This document shows, piece after piece, positions 29,326-37,540 of a stretch of 61,073 nt of DNA. Where the stretch lies: the NCBI RefSeq assembly GCF_002896555.1, contig NZ_MNLH01000008.1:1-61073 (forward strand). The letters are read 5' to 3'. The stretch comes from Gardnerella coleohominis (GTDB lineage Bacteria > Actinomycetota > Actinomycetes > Actinomycetales > Bifidobacteriaceae). Below the pieces are notes generated by a model. That model was not told the DNA's origin, ran no database searches, and saw only the letters and a program-made list of their open reading frames with translations. A program made the translations under genes and the position numbers. Position 1 is the stretch's first letter; the number at the start of each line of letters is the position of its first letter.

Positions 29326-29361
29326 GCGCCCCGCCCCTTGCCGGAGCGGGGACTGGGGCGC
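29326..29361 (-). terminator. GC-rich hairpin between malE and malF
   Basis: GCGCCCC (29326-29332) pairs with GGGGCGC (29355-29361), with an inner CCCC/GGGG stem. No T tract follows. Hairpins in this position commonly protect the binding-protein mRNA or reduce transcription into the permeases, giving more MalE than MalF. Confidence 0.6.
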
Positions 29362-29437
29362 ATCGTTTTACTCGAAGTGCATAAGACATTGCTTATGCAA
29401 CCATTTAAATTTATTGGCTAGAGTAGGTTTTGTTTAC

Positions 29438-30661
29438 TTACTTTCCTAAGCCCTTAGCAAATTCTGCAGTCTGTGCAGCAGCGTTTGCTGGAGTAATCTT
29501 GCCGGTGGAGATACCGGTGCCGAATGCCTGGACTGGATCCCAGAACTTACCCATCTCTGGGATTGCTGGCTGCAAGACAGAAGTCTTAGCAATGGTTTCC
29601 ATCTGAGCAACAGCAGCTGGCTCAGCCTTTACGCTATCAGCGAGGGACTTATCAGAAGGAATTGCGCCTTCCTTCTCGAAAGCGATCTGCTGGGACTTCT
29701 TGGAGCCCAAGAATGCAGCGAAAGTAGCGGCCATCTCTGGGGACTTGGTGTTGGTGTTGTAAGCAACAGCCTTAGAACCAGCGAAGGACTTCATCTGATG
29801 TTCGCCAGACTCGGTCTTGAACTTTGGAAGAGCAGCTGCAGCGTAGTTGTCCTTCAAAGCATCCTTTACCTTGGCGGCATCCCAAGAACCGGAGAAGTAA
29901 GCGTCAACGGAGCCATCCTTCAAACCGGCCAAACCGCGGCCGTTACCATCGAGCACGAAGTTCTTGTTTGCAACGAGGTTTGCGAGGTACTTTGTAACTT
30001 CGCCAGCCTTGTCGCTGAGCTTCATACCGGCCTTGGCATCGTTTCCATTCTCGCCGAAGAGGGTCATGTTGCCATCGAGGTAGAAGCCTGGGAGATACCA
30101 AGCGTTAGCAATATCGAAGGAAACCTTGCCCTTTGTAAGCATAGTGTCGAGAGACTTTACGTCATCAGCGGAGAACTTAGCCTTGTTGTAGTACATGAAC
30201 CAAGTGTTGCCGGTGTAAGGAACGCCGTACATCTTGCCATCCTGAGCGGTAACAGACTTGATCAAAGTATCTTCGTTCTGTTCCTTAACCTGGTTTGTAG
30301 CAGCATCGCTCAACTCGCCGATTGCTCCAGCCTTTACCAAGTCACCGAGCTGATCGTTAGGGAAGAGGAACACATCAGCGGCAGCCTTAGCATCCTGCTT
30401 CACAGCCTTTGCAGCGTCTGGTGGCTCAACAACAGCATTCTTGAAGGTAACGTTTGGATGGTCCTTCTTGAACTCCTCCTCGACTGTCTTAATCCAGCCG
30501 CCGTCCTTCTGATCATCTGCAGAGCCCCAAACAGTGAGCTGAACTGGAGTAGAAGTATCTGCCTTCTTTTCGGAACTGTTATTGTTAGAACCGCAAGCTG
30601 CGAAACCAAACAAAGTTGCGACAGCGATACCAGCACCCAGCATCTTCTTAATATTCGTCAT
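29438..30661 (-). CDS. malE: Maltose/maltodextrin-binding lipoprotein MalE
   Basis: 407 residues from ATG 30661, with a perfect AGGAGGT SD 6 nt upstream; the longer frame to 30823 is rejected. The lipoprotein signal ends FAAC with Cys23 as the lipid site. The family 1 binding fold is clear (PVQLTVWGSADDQKDGGWIK near the start, ADVFLFPNDQLGDLV, GVPYTGNTWFMYYNKAKF, GSWDAAKVKDALKD). It binds malto-oligosaccharides for MalF/MalG. A promoter with a LacI-type site lies upstream. Specificity for maltose is inferred from the neighbouring malF, pulA, malQ and glucosidase genes. Confidence 0.93.
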   Translation of the reverse strand: MTNIKKMLGAGIAVATLFGFAACGSNNNSSEKKADTSTPVQLTVWGSADDQKDGGWIKTVEEEFKKDHPNVTFKNAVVEPPDAAKAVKQDAKAAADVFLFPNDQLGDLVKAGAIGELSDAATNQVKEQNEDTLIKSVTAQDGKMYGVPYTGNTWFMYYNKAKFSADDVKSLDTMLTKGKVSFDIANAWYLPGFYLDGNMTLFGENGNDAKAGMKLSDKAGEVTKYLANLVANKNFVLDGNGRGLAGLKDGSVDAYFSGSWDAAKVKDALKDNYAAAALPKFKTESGEHQMKSFAGSKAVAYNTNTKSPEMAATFAAFLGSKKSQQIAFEKEGAIPSDKSLADSVKAEPAAVAQMETIAKTSVLQPAIPEMGKFWDPVQAFGTGISTGKITPANAAAQTAEFAKGLGK

Positions 30662-30794
30662 CCTTGACCTCCTAATTTTATGCCGTATGGCATTTTCTTT
30701 GGTGGCGTAGTGACGGACTAAGCTGTGGCGCGACATCGCGTTTGCTGCGCTAGGCAGCGTCACATGCTTTGTTATCCGTCCGTAAGCAATGTGA

Positions 30795-30825
30795 AGTATA
30801 CACGAATATGAATAAGTTCGCAAAC
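30795..30825 (-). promoter_or_regulatory. malE promoter with overlapping operator
   Basis: On the minus strand TTGCGA (-35, complement of 30818-30823) and TATACT (-10, complement of 30795-30800) are 17 nt apart. The near-palindrome GTTCGCAAAC (30816-30825) covers the -35 and resembles LacI/MalR operators. The rest of the divergent gap to 31206 is AT-rich without a gene; it should hold the promoter of the GH13 glucosidase, which I could not pinpoint. Confidence 0.65.
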
Positions 30826-31206
30826 TACCTTGATTTGCATGCTAGGTTTTGTTAGCAAAATGTTTATTTCGTGTTTGTTTTTGTTTGAAAAGTATAGTTT
30901 CAGTGTATGTGTGAATTAAGTTAAAACGTTGTTATAGCTTATATTGCCGCGTTATTAGCATTTTTAGTAGCAAATTAAGTAATTATTTATGGTATGTTTT
31001 GTGAGTTTTGAATATACTGCGTTGAATTTGAAGATATTGTGTTGATTTTGAATATATATTTTGAATGTATTGTGTTGAGTCTTGAAAACAGAGAGTGTCG
31101 TGATAGAAAATGTATAAAATATCACTCAATAGCTGCAAGAAAGTTGGGGACAGCTTATCCTAGTGTTTGCTTCTAGGTTTGAGTTTAAAAGTAGAAGGAT
31201 TTAAAA

Positions 31207-32907
31207 ATGGCATTATATGATCATGCTAAATGGCTTAAAGACGCGGTTTTTTACGAAATCTATCCGCAAAGTTTTTGTGATTCCAATGGCGATGGAATAG
31301 GCGATATTCAGGGAATTATTGAAAAGTTAGACTATGTAAAATCGCTTGGCTGCAACGCAATCTGGCTTAATCCTTGCTATGACTCGCCTTTTAAAGATGC
31401 GGGCTATGACGTGCGCGATTACAAAAAAGTAGCTGCACGTTATGGAACAAACGAAGATTTAAAGCAACTTTTTAATGAAGCTCATAATCGAGGAATCCGC
31501 ATATTGCTTGACTTAGTTCCCGGGCACACGAGTGAAGAACACGAGTGGTTTAAGGAAAGCTCGAAAGCGGAAGAAAACGAGTTTAGCAAGCGATACATTT
31601 GGACAGACAGTGCGTTTAGCGGCTATTCTATGCCGTTTATTGGCGGTGAAACTGAGCGTGATGCCACTTATATTCTAAACTTCTTCAAATGCCAACCGGC
31701 TTTAAACTACGGTTTTGCGCATAGAGATCGAGCTTGGCAATCTTCGCCTGATTCCAAAGAAGCGGCAGAAACTCGCGCTGCAATGGTTGATATTATGCGA
31801 TTTTGGCTTTCACTCGGTGCAGATGGATTCCGAGTTGATATGGCTGATTCGCTTGTAAAAAACGATGAGAACAATGGCGAAGGAAGTCTTGGCAAAGACA
31901 ATACGATTCGCGCATGGCAGGGAATGCTGGGTGCTGCAAAAGAAGAGTATCCGCAGGCTGCTTTTGTTTCCGAATGGGGTAGGCCACGTCAGGCTCTTGC
32001 TGCCGGATTTGACATGGACTTCTATTTGAATTGGCGCTGGGATGGAAATCCTAATGGATACGCACGTTTAGCTCGTGATGTTGATAACGCTTTAGACAGC
32101 AATCCTGAGCATGATCACAGCTACTTTAATGCGCGCGGCGGCGGCAGTATTTGCCCATTTTTAGACGATTATTGCCCACAATATGAGTCGACTTGCAACC
32201 AAGGTTACTTTAGTTTCATCACTTGTAATCACGATACGCCGCGTTTAGCTCCGCGTCTTGACGATCGTGAGCGTCGTGTGGCTTTCGGTATGATACTCAC
32301 CATGCCAGGCGTGCCATTTGTATACTACGGCGACGAAATCGGCATGAAATATCGCGATATTCCAACAAAAGAGGGTGGTTACGCTCGTACTGGTACTCGT
32401 ACGCCAATGCAATGGGATGATGCAAAGAATTTTGGCTTCTCAACTGCTGAAAAATCTAAATTATACTTGCCTGTTGAAGCTCGAGCAGACGGAAGAACTT
32501 GCGCAAACTCTCGCAAGCAAGCAGTAGAAAGTGGCGAAATTCCAACTGTTTCTGCACAAATTAATTGCGAAAATTCCTTCCTTTCATGGGTGCGCTCTCT
32601 TATTGAACTTCGTCATAATCGAAAATCTTTGCACGCTGACGCGTCTTGGAGAGTTTTGTATGCTCCGGTTGACGGCCGCGGATTTGCTTACGAGCGTTGT
32701 GCAAAAGGTGACGCTGGAGAATCAGCTGCAGAACGAAGCATTGTGGTTATGAACCCGGGCGTAAATAGTGAGTATGTTTCGTGGGATTGCCTTGCTGGCT
32801 TAAGCGCAAACGAAGCTAATTCGCCTGTGTTGAAAGTTGGAGAAATCTCATGCACTGACTCTTCGCTTGTGCTGGGTGCTCAATCTTTCGCTATTTTTAG
32901 TTTGTGA
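31207..32907 (+). CDS. Alpha-glucosidase / oligo-1,6-glucosidase (GH13)
   Basis: 566 residues with the full GH13 barrel. Motifs: FYEIYPQSFCDSNGDGIGDI, nucleophile Asp211 in GFRVDMAD, acid/base Glu256 in VSEWG, and NHDTPR with the transition-state Asp. The C-terminal beta-domain is intact (ends AQSFAIFSL). It hydrolyses terminal alpha-linked glucose from imported oligosaccharides in the cytoplasm; there is no signal peptide. GAAGGA lies 8 nt before the ATG. Divergent from malE. Linkage preference (1,4 or 1,6) cannot be settled by eye. Confidence 0.92.
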   Translation: MALYDHAKWLKDAVFYEIYPQSFCDSNGDGIGDIQGIIEKLDYVKSLGCNAIWLNPCYDSPFKDAGYDVRDYKKVAARYGTNEDLKQLFNEAHNRGIRILLDLVPGHTSEEHEWFKESSKAEENEFSKRYIWTDSAFSGYSMPFIGGETERDATYILNFFKCQPALNYGFAHRDRAWQSSPDSKEAAETRAAMVDIMRFWLSLGADGFRVDMADSLVKNDENNGEGSLGKDNTIRAWQGMLGAAKEEYPQAAFVSEWGRPRQALAAGFDMDFYLNWRWDGNPNGYARLARDVDNALDSNPEHDHSYFNARGGGSICPFLDDYCPQYESTCNQGYFSFITCNHDTPRLAPRLDDRERRVAFGMILTMPGVPFVYYGDEIGMKYRDIPTKEGGYARTGTRTPMQWDDAKNFGFSTAEKSKLYLPVEARADGRTCANSRKQAVESGEIPTVSAQINCENSFLSWVRSLIELRHNRKSLHADASWRVLYAPVDGRGFAYERCAKGDAGESAAERSIVVMNPGVNSEYVSWDCLAGLSANEANSPVLKVGEISCTDSSLVLGAQSFAIFSL

Positions 32908-32939
32908 ATTAAAGGCATTCGATTTAAGGAACCACATAT

Positions 32940-33110
32940 TTTACGTATTGAGTGCGCATACATAAATACGTATACGGCAAGTAATGCATGCGTACTCATG
33001 CGTAAACGCGTATATAAGGGCGTATAGGTGTGTATATGAAGCGCGCGTATAAAGATATGAGTATATAAGCGCGTATAAGTACGTGATACTAATAGAATGG
33101 TATGGGTATA
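32940..33110. repeat. Degenerate GCGTATA-type repeat
   Basis: GCGTATA or GTATATA variants recur roughly every 12-14 nt between 33010 and 33090 (for example GCGTATATAAGG, GCGTATAGGTGT, GCGTATAAAGAT). Alternating pyrimidine-purine sequence; no gene seen between 32908 and 33156. Confidence 0.6.
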
Positions 33111-33156
33111 TACACAGAAGTAGTAAAAGTTTGAGTCAGGTTTCGAAAGGTACGTT

Positions 33157-34095
33157 ATGGGATTGTCGAAGAATGGCGTGAAGGATGCCGCGAAGGATAG
33201 CGCGAAGAATGGCGCAAAAAGTGCAGCAAAGAGTGCCGCAAATAATAGCGCGCAGTATGATTCTTCAAAGTTGAAGTCCACAAGTATGAGCGGAGTTTCA
33301 TTTAACGGCTATTATCACGAGTCAGAAACTGAGGAAAAACTAGATAATAACGGGAATCCTATACGCGCGGATCGCAATATTAAAGAAGGCATAACTCTTA
33401 ACAAGTTTAAGATGTTGTGCGCGTTTATGGCTGTTCTTAGCGTGTTTGGCACGTCTCTGCTTTCCGGTTTTTACGGCGGATTGATTGCGTTATTATGCGA
33501 GCTTATATCTTGGGTTGCTTTGCCATGGTATGCGTGGATGATTGTTCGCGGATATCACAATACAAATAATGTTGTGTTTTATGGCTTGAGATTATTTGTT
33601 TTGGCGCTTATATGTGAAGTTCCGTACGATTTTGTAACTTCAGGAAAAGTTTGGGATATGACATCGCAGAATCCTGTGTTTGCGCTGCTTATATCGCTTA
33701 TCGTGCTTAGTTATGTGGATACTGTATGCAAAAAGTTGCGCGGGTTTAAAAAAGTAGCTGCTTGCGCGTTTGTTGTTCTTGCTGGTGCTGCCTGGAATTT
33801 AATCGGTATGGTCGGAGTGCGTCAAAGACTGCTTTTTGGCGGTTTGATTATTTTCGTTATGTCGATGCTTTTTGAATTTATGCGCAAACGTGAAACGACT
33901 ATGGAATTGACTGCAGGTGTGTTTGGTGCGATGTCGCTTGTTGCTCCAGCTATTGGCGTGGTTGTGTTGCATTACCGTAGTGTTTATGGCGATGGCCCTC
34001 GACCAACTAAGCAGTTCCGCTGGATTATGTACGCGTGGTATCCAATAATGCTACTTATTGCGTCTGCTGTATTGCTTGTGCAAAAGTTTATGTGA
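33157..34095 (+). CDS. TraX-family membrane protein
   Basis: 312 residues. The first 30 residues are a Lys/Ala/Asn low-complexity segment (KDAAKDSAKNGAKSAAKSAA), followed by a hydrophilic stretch and about eight membrane helices from residue 87. The TraX family pattern is visible: an early helix pair, a WVALPWYAWMIVRGYHNTNN segment, then FGLRL-like FYGLRLFVLALICEVPYDF and a W...QNPVFALLISL motif. TraX acetylates pilin in plasmid F, but chromosomal Gram-positive members are of unknown function. SD GAAAGG precedes the ATG. It lies between two glucosidase genes in the same direction, perhaps one transcript. Confidence 0.75.
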   Translation: MGLSKNGVKDAAKDSAKNGAKSAAKSAANNSAQYDSSKLKSTSMSGVSFNGYYHESETEEKLDNNGNPIRADRNIKEGITLNKFKMLCAFMAVLSVFGTSLLSGFYGGLIALLCELISWVALPWYAWMIVRGYHNTNNVVFYGLRLFVLALICEVPYDFVTSGKVWDMTSQNPVFALLISLIVLSYVDTVCKKLRGFKKVAACAFVVLAGAAWNLIGMVGVRQRLLFGGLIIFVMSMLFEFMRKRETTMELTAGVFGAMSLVAPAIGVVVLHYRSVYGDGPRPTKQFRWIMYAWYPIMLLIASAVLLVQKFM

Positions 34096-34154
34096 TTTTT
34101 GGATTGATTACTCATTAATTTATTAGTTACTTTTTACGCAAAGGAGCTGGGGTA

Positions 34155-37070
34155 ATGGTTTACGATTTTTGTGGCTCGCAAAGTGGGTTTAATTGCGGTT
34201 CGCGAGATGAATTTAGTGCCGGTTCGCGAGATGATTTTGAAAGCGGTTCGCGAGATAGTTTTAGTGCAGACGCGCAAAATAGCCTCAGTTCGTCTAAAAA
34301 TATCGTAAATGCATGCGAATGTACTTGCACTTGTACAGATCCTAGCAAAGCGCGAATTTTTGCCGATTTCGTAAATAATCCTGGCGTAAAAGCAAATAAT
34401 CAACAAATTATTCAGGGTGATTGTTTCAGAATTACTGTAATAACAGATTCCCTGATTCGTCTTGAGTGGAGCGATGATGGCAATTTTGTTGACGCTCCTA
34501 CGCAAATGGTTGTGTGCCGTGATTTTTCTGGAGGTAATTCCGTTCAGCCAAAGTTTTGCGCGCGAGAAGATGAAAATGGTTGGCTTGAAGTTGAAACGGA
34601 TAAGCTGCTTTTAAGTTATAATCGCAAATCTTTCAGCAAAGAAGGATTAAGTATAGTTGTGCGAGGAGTTCCTTGTTCGCAATTTAATACGTGGCATTAT
34701 GGCGACGATTGCCCAGGAAATTTGCTTGGCACGGCTCGCACTTTGGATGAAGCGGATGGTGCAATTAAGCTTGATTATGGCATAATGTCTCGTGACGGCT
34801 GGGCTGTGTTAGATGATTCAAAATCTTGTGTTATTGTTCCGGAGAGCGAAGTAAATGGTAAGCCGAATCCGTATGGCGCGTGGGTGAAGCCGCGCTCGCA
34901 AGAGTTTGATTCGCACGATCTAAGTTCGCACGATAATAGCAATAACGCCTCGCAAAATAATCGTTATCGCGACTTGTACTTCTTTGGCTATGGTCACAAT
35001 TACATAGACGCAATCCGCGATTTCTATAAGCTCACAGGATCTCAGCCGCTGTTGCCAAGGTTCGCAATGGGCAATTGGTGGAGTAGATATTGCAGATATT
35101 CGCAATCTGATTATGAAAATCTTATGAGCAGATTTAAGCGTGAGGCAATACCTTTTAGTACGGCAGTTATAGATATGGACTGGCATATTAGAGACGTTGA
35201 CTCAAAGTATGGATCTGGGTGGACTGGTTACACGTGGAACGATCAGCTGTTCCCTGATCATAAAGCTTTTTTGCGAAAACTAGCGAATGAAGGCTTAGCG
35301 CCTACTTTGAATTTGCATCCGCGAGATGGCGTGCGTGCTTTTGAGAAGGATTACCCACAGGTTGCGCGAGATATGGGCATTGACCCTGCAAGCGGTAAAG
35401 CTGTGGAATTTGACTTAACTAATCCGCGATTTGTTGAAGCTTACTTTAATATGCATCATCGCATGGAAGATGAAGGTGTTAAATTCTGGTGGATTGACTG
35501 GCAGCAGGGTGGAGTTACAAAACAGGCTGGGTTGGATCCGCTATGGATGCTTAATCACATGCATTATGAGGATTTGGCTCGAGATGGAGGCTGGCCACTT
35601 ACGTTCTCGCGCTACGCTGGCCCAGGTTCGCACCGATACCCAGTTGGATTCTCGGGAGATACTGTTACTACTTGGAATTCGCTTGCTTTTCAAGCTTATT
35701 TCACGTCTACAGCTTCGAATATTGGTTATGGCTGGTGGAGTCATGATATTGGCGGCCATATGCTGGGTGTGCGAGATAACGAGTTGGAAGCGCGATGGTA
35801 TGCTCTTGGAGCTTTTAGCCCGATTAACCGTCTTCATTCCAGTTGCTCGCCTTTTGCTGGTAAAGAGCCTTGGAATTTTCCGCGTGAAACTCGTGACGCG
35901 ATGGTTAAGATGCTTCGTTTAAGAGCGTCGTTGATACCTTATTTATATACGATGAATTATCGTGCGGCTTTTGAGAATCGGCCAATAGTGGAGCCAATGT
36001 ATTGGCAATCTCCAGAGGTTGGTGCTGCTTACGAGATGCCGCAGGAATATCGTTTTGGTAGCGAGCTTATAGTTGCGCCGGTAGTTTCTAAAAATGACGA
36101 TGCCGTTACTAGAGGTTGTGCTGGAGTGTGGCTTCCTGCTGGAGATTGGTACGATTTCTTCGACGGGCGACGTTACGTATCTCGTGGTTGGAATGGTCGT
36201 CGTTTTGAGGCGTGGCGTGCGCTTGACAGAGTTCCTGCTTTTGCGCGTGCTGGGGCTATTGTGCCAATGCAAGTTTTGCCAAGTGTTGAAGATTGCGCTC
36301 GTAGCGATGAGGCTGCCGAATCGGTCAATAGTGTTGAAAATCCGCGATCTTTGCGCGTGCTTGCGTTCCCTGGAGCTGACGGCGAATTTGTGATGCGCGA
36401 AGATAACGGACGCTTCGAAGACGCGTGCGCTGGGAAAACTGCTGATACTAGTATGCGGTTTGTTTGGAGAGATGGGAATGGATCCACACAATTTGTGATT
36501 GATGCAGCAAAAGGATGCGATAGTGCTGTTGTTGCGCTGCCTTCCGAGCGCGATTGGAGCGTGGTGTTTAGAGGCGTGGCATGCCCTGATTTTTCGCGCG
36601 TTCGCGTTTTTGTTGGCGATTCTCAGCTTGAATCTAACGCTGTAGAAGTTTCATATGAAGGCGAAGAATCTACGCTCAGTCTTACTGTTTGTGTGCGCAA
36701 TGTGCCTGTTTGTGAGTGCGTGCGAGTGATTGTGGATGGCGGTTTGTGTATTGCGCAAGACCCTAAGGTTGGCGATGCTTACAGGCTTCTTTTGCAAGCT
36801 CAAGTGCCATATCGCGGTAAGGAAATGGCTTTTGATGCGATTCGCGAGGCTGGTGGCAGCGCGAGTGCTTTAAGTGCGCTTTCGGCTCTTGAATATGAAA
36901 GAGAAGAGCAGATGATTGAGCAGCAGAACAGTGTTGATATGGTGAATGCGCATGCGTGCGTGCAGCCTTCTGTGGTTAAGTGGGCGCAATGGCGTTGTAC
37001 TCTGCCTGGGTCTGTTAAGCGCGCGCTTGAGGAGATTTTGTTGCGCGAATCGACTTGCATGAGCGCTTAA
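34155..37070 (+). CDS. Alpha-glucosidase-type glycoside hydrolase, family GH31
   Basis: 971 residues. GH31 core: WWSRYCRYSQSDYENLMSRF, AVIDMDWH, the nucleophile region FWWIDWQQG (Asp448), FSRYAGPGSHRYPVGFSGDT and WWSHDIGGH. It hydrolyses alpha-linked glucosides or xylosides; no signal peptide, so cytoplasmic. AAAGGAG lies 8 nt before the ATG. The first 45 residues are an unusual low-complexity extension with three GSRD(E/D/S)F repeats and a CECTCTCT segment (near 55). The last eight codons and stop come from a dispersed repeat also found at the end of tgt (48225-48334), so the native C-terminus was probably replaced. Confidence 0.92.
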   Translation: MVYDFCGSQSGFNCGSRDEFSAGSRDDFESGSRDSFSADAQNSLSSSKNIVNACECTCTCTDPSKARIFADFVNNPGVKANNQQIIQGDCFRITVITDSLIRLEWSDDGNFVDAPTQMVVCRDFSGGNSVQPKFCAREDENGWLEVETDKLLLSYNRKSFSKEGLSIVVRGVPCSQFNTWHYGDDCPGNLLGTARTLDEADGAIKLDYGIMSRDGWAVLDDSKSCVIVPESEVNGKPNPYGAWVKPRSQEFDSHDLSSHDNSNNASQNNRYRDLYFFGYGHNYIDAIRDFYKLTGSQPLLPRFAMGNWWSRYCRYSQSDYENLMSRFKREAIPFSTAVIDMDWHIRDVDSKYGSGWTGYTWNDQLFPDHKAFLRKLANEGLAPTLNLHPRDGVRAFEKDYPQVARDMGIDPASGKAVEFDLTNPRFVEAYFNMHHRMEDEGVKFWWIDWQQGGVTKQAGLDPLWMLNHMHYEDLARDGGWPLTFSRYAGPGSHRYPVGFSGDTVTTWNSLAFQAYFTSTASNIGYGWWSHDIGGHMLGVRDNELEARWYALGAFSPINRLHSSCSPFAGKEPWNFPRETRDAMVKMLRLRASLIPYLYTMNYRAAFENRPIVEPMYWQSPEVGAAYEMPQEYRFGSELIVAPVVSKNDDAVTRGCAGVWLPAGDWYDFFDGRRYVSRGWNGRRFEAWRALDRVPAFARAGAIVPMQVLPSVEDCARSDEAAESVNSVENPRSLRVLAFPGADGEFVMREDNGRFEDACAGKTADTSMRFVWRDGNGSTQFVIDAAKGCDSAVVALPSERDWSVVFRGVACPDFSRVRVFVGDSQLESNAVEVSYEGEESTLSLTVCVRNVPVCECVRVIVDGGLCIAQDPKVGDAYRLLLQAQVPYRGKEMAFDAIREAGGSASALSALSALEYEREEQMIEQQNSVDMVNAHACVQPSVVKWAQWRCTLPGSVKRALEEILLRESTCMSA

Positions 37071-37150
37071 AGCGTAGCGCGCGAATGCACTTCGATGATT
37101 GAGCTTGCTCAAAGTTGAAAGCACAGTGCGCTTTCAACGCAAGCGAATAC
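37044..37150 (+). repeat. Dispersed palindromic repeat overlapping the GH31 gene end
   Basis: From CGCGAATCGACTTGCATGAG onward this stretch is nearly identical to the reverse complement of 48225-48334. It includes a 25-nt palindrome with GTTGAAAGC / GCTTTCAAC arms at 37114-37138, also present at 6228-6252 and 48237-48261. Confidence 0.88.
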
Positions 37151-37321
37151 GTGAGCGCCGTAAGATAGAATTTTTGTATTTTGGTGGACTTTTATTACCA
37201 AAATCTGGATTTGTATCATAACAAATGTTTAGATTTGGCGACGAAAAACTGTGAGAAACACCTCAATTTAAAATATTTACAAAAAAATATTAATCCACAA
37301 AACCGTTGAAAAATATGGCTT

Positions 37322-37333
37322 GGGGGGGGGGGG
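37322..37333 (+). repeat. Poly-G tract (12 G) upstream of the giant surface protein gene
   Basis: An uninterrupted run of 12 G lies about 70 nt upstream of the best promoter candidate and about 210 nt before the start codon. The rest of the gap 37151-37540 is AT-rich with a TTTTGGT/ACCAAAA hairpin near 37180; no gene is visible. Confidence 0.9.
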
Positions 37334-37403
37334 TGCTCGATGCTTTTCAATCTAAACATATGTTATTTGACTTCAAAAAAATTTTTTAAATTGTTATAAT
37401 AAC

Positions 37404-37431
37404 TTGACAAAGATAGCTGCGATTTTATTAA
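37404..37431 (+). promoter_or_regulatory. Candidate promoter of the giant surface protein
   Basis: TTGACA (37404-37409) and TATTAA (37426-37431) are 16 nt apart. A second pair, TTGACT (37367) and TATAAT (37395), is 22 nt apart with A7 and T6 runs in between, which is too long unless the runs shorten. Confidence 0.5.
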
Positions 37432-37540
37432 TGTGCTATGAAATTTTGGATGAGTTTCGTTGAGAATTTGCATTTTGCGTGTCTATCGTCGGGCATGCGA
37501 ATCTGCCTTTGTATCGGATCACTAGGTGAAGGAGTATATT

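Noticed and set aside
29798..30667. 289-codon plus-strand ORF opposite malE
   Set aside because: Antisense shadow of a well-supported lipoprotein gene.
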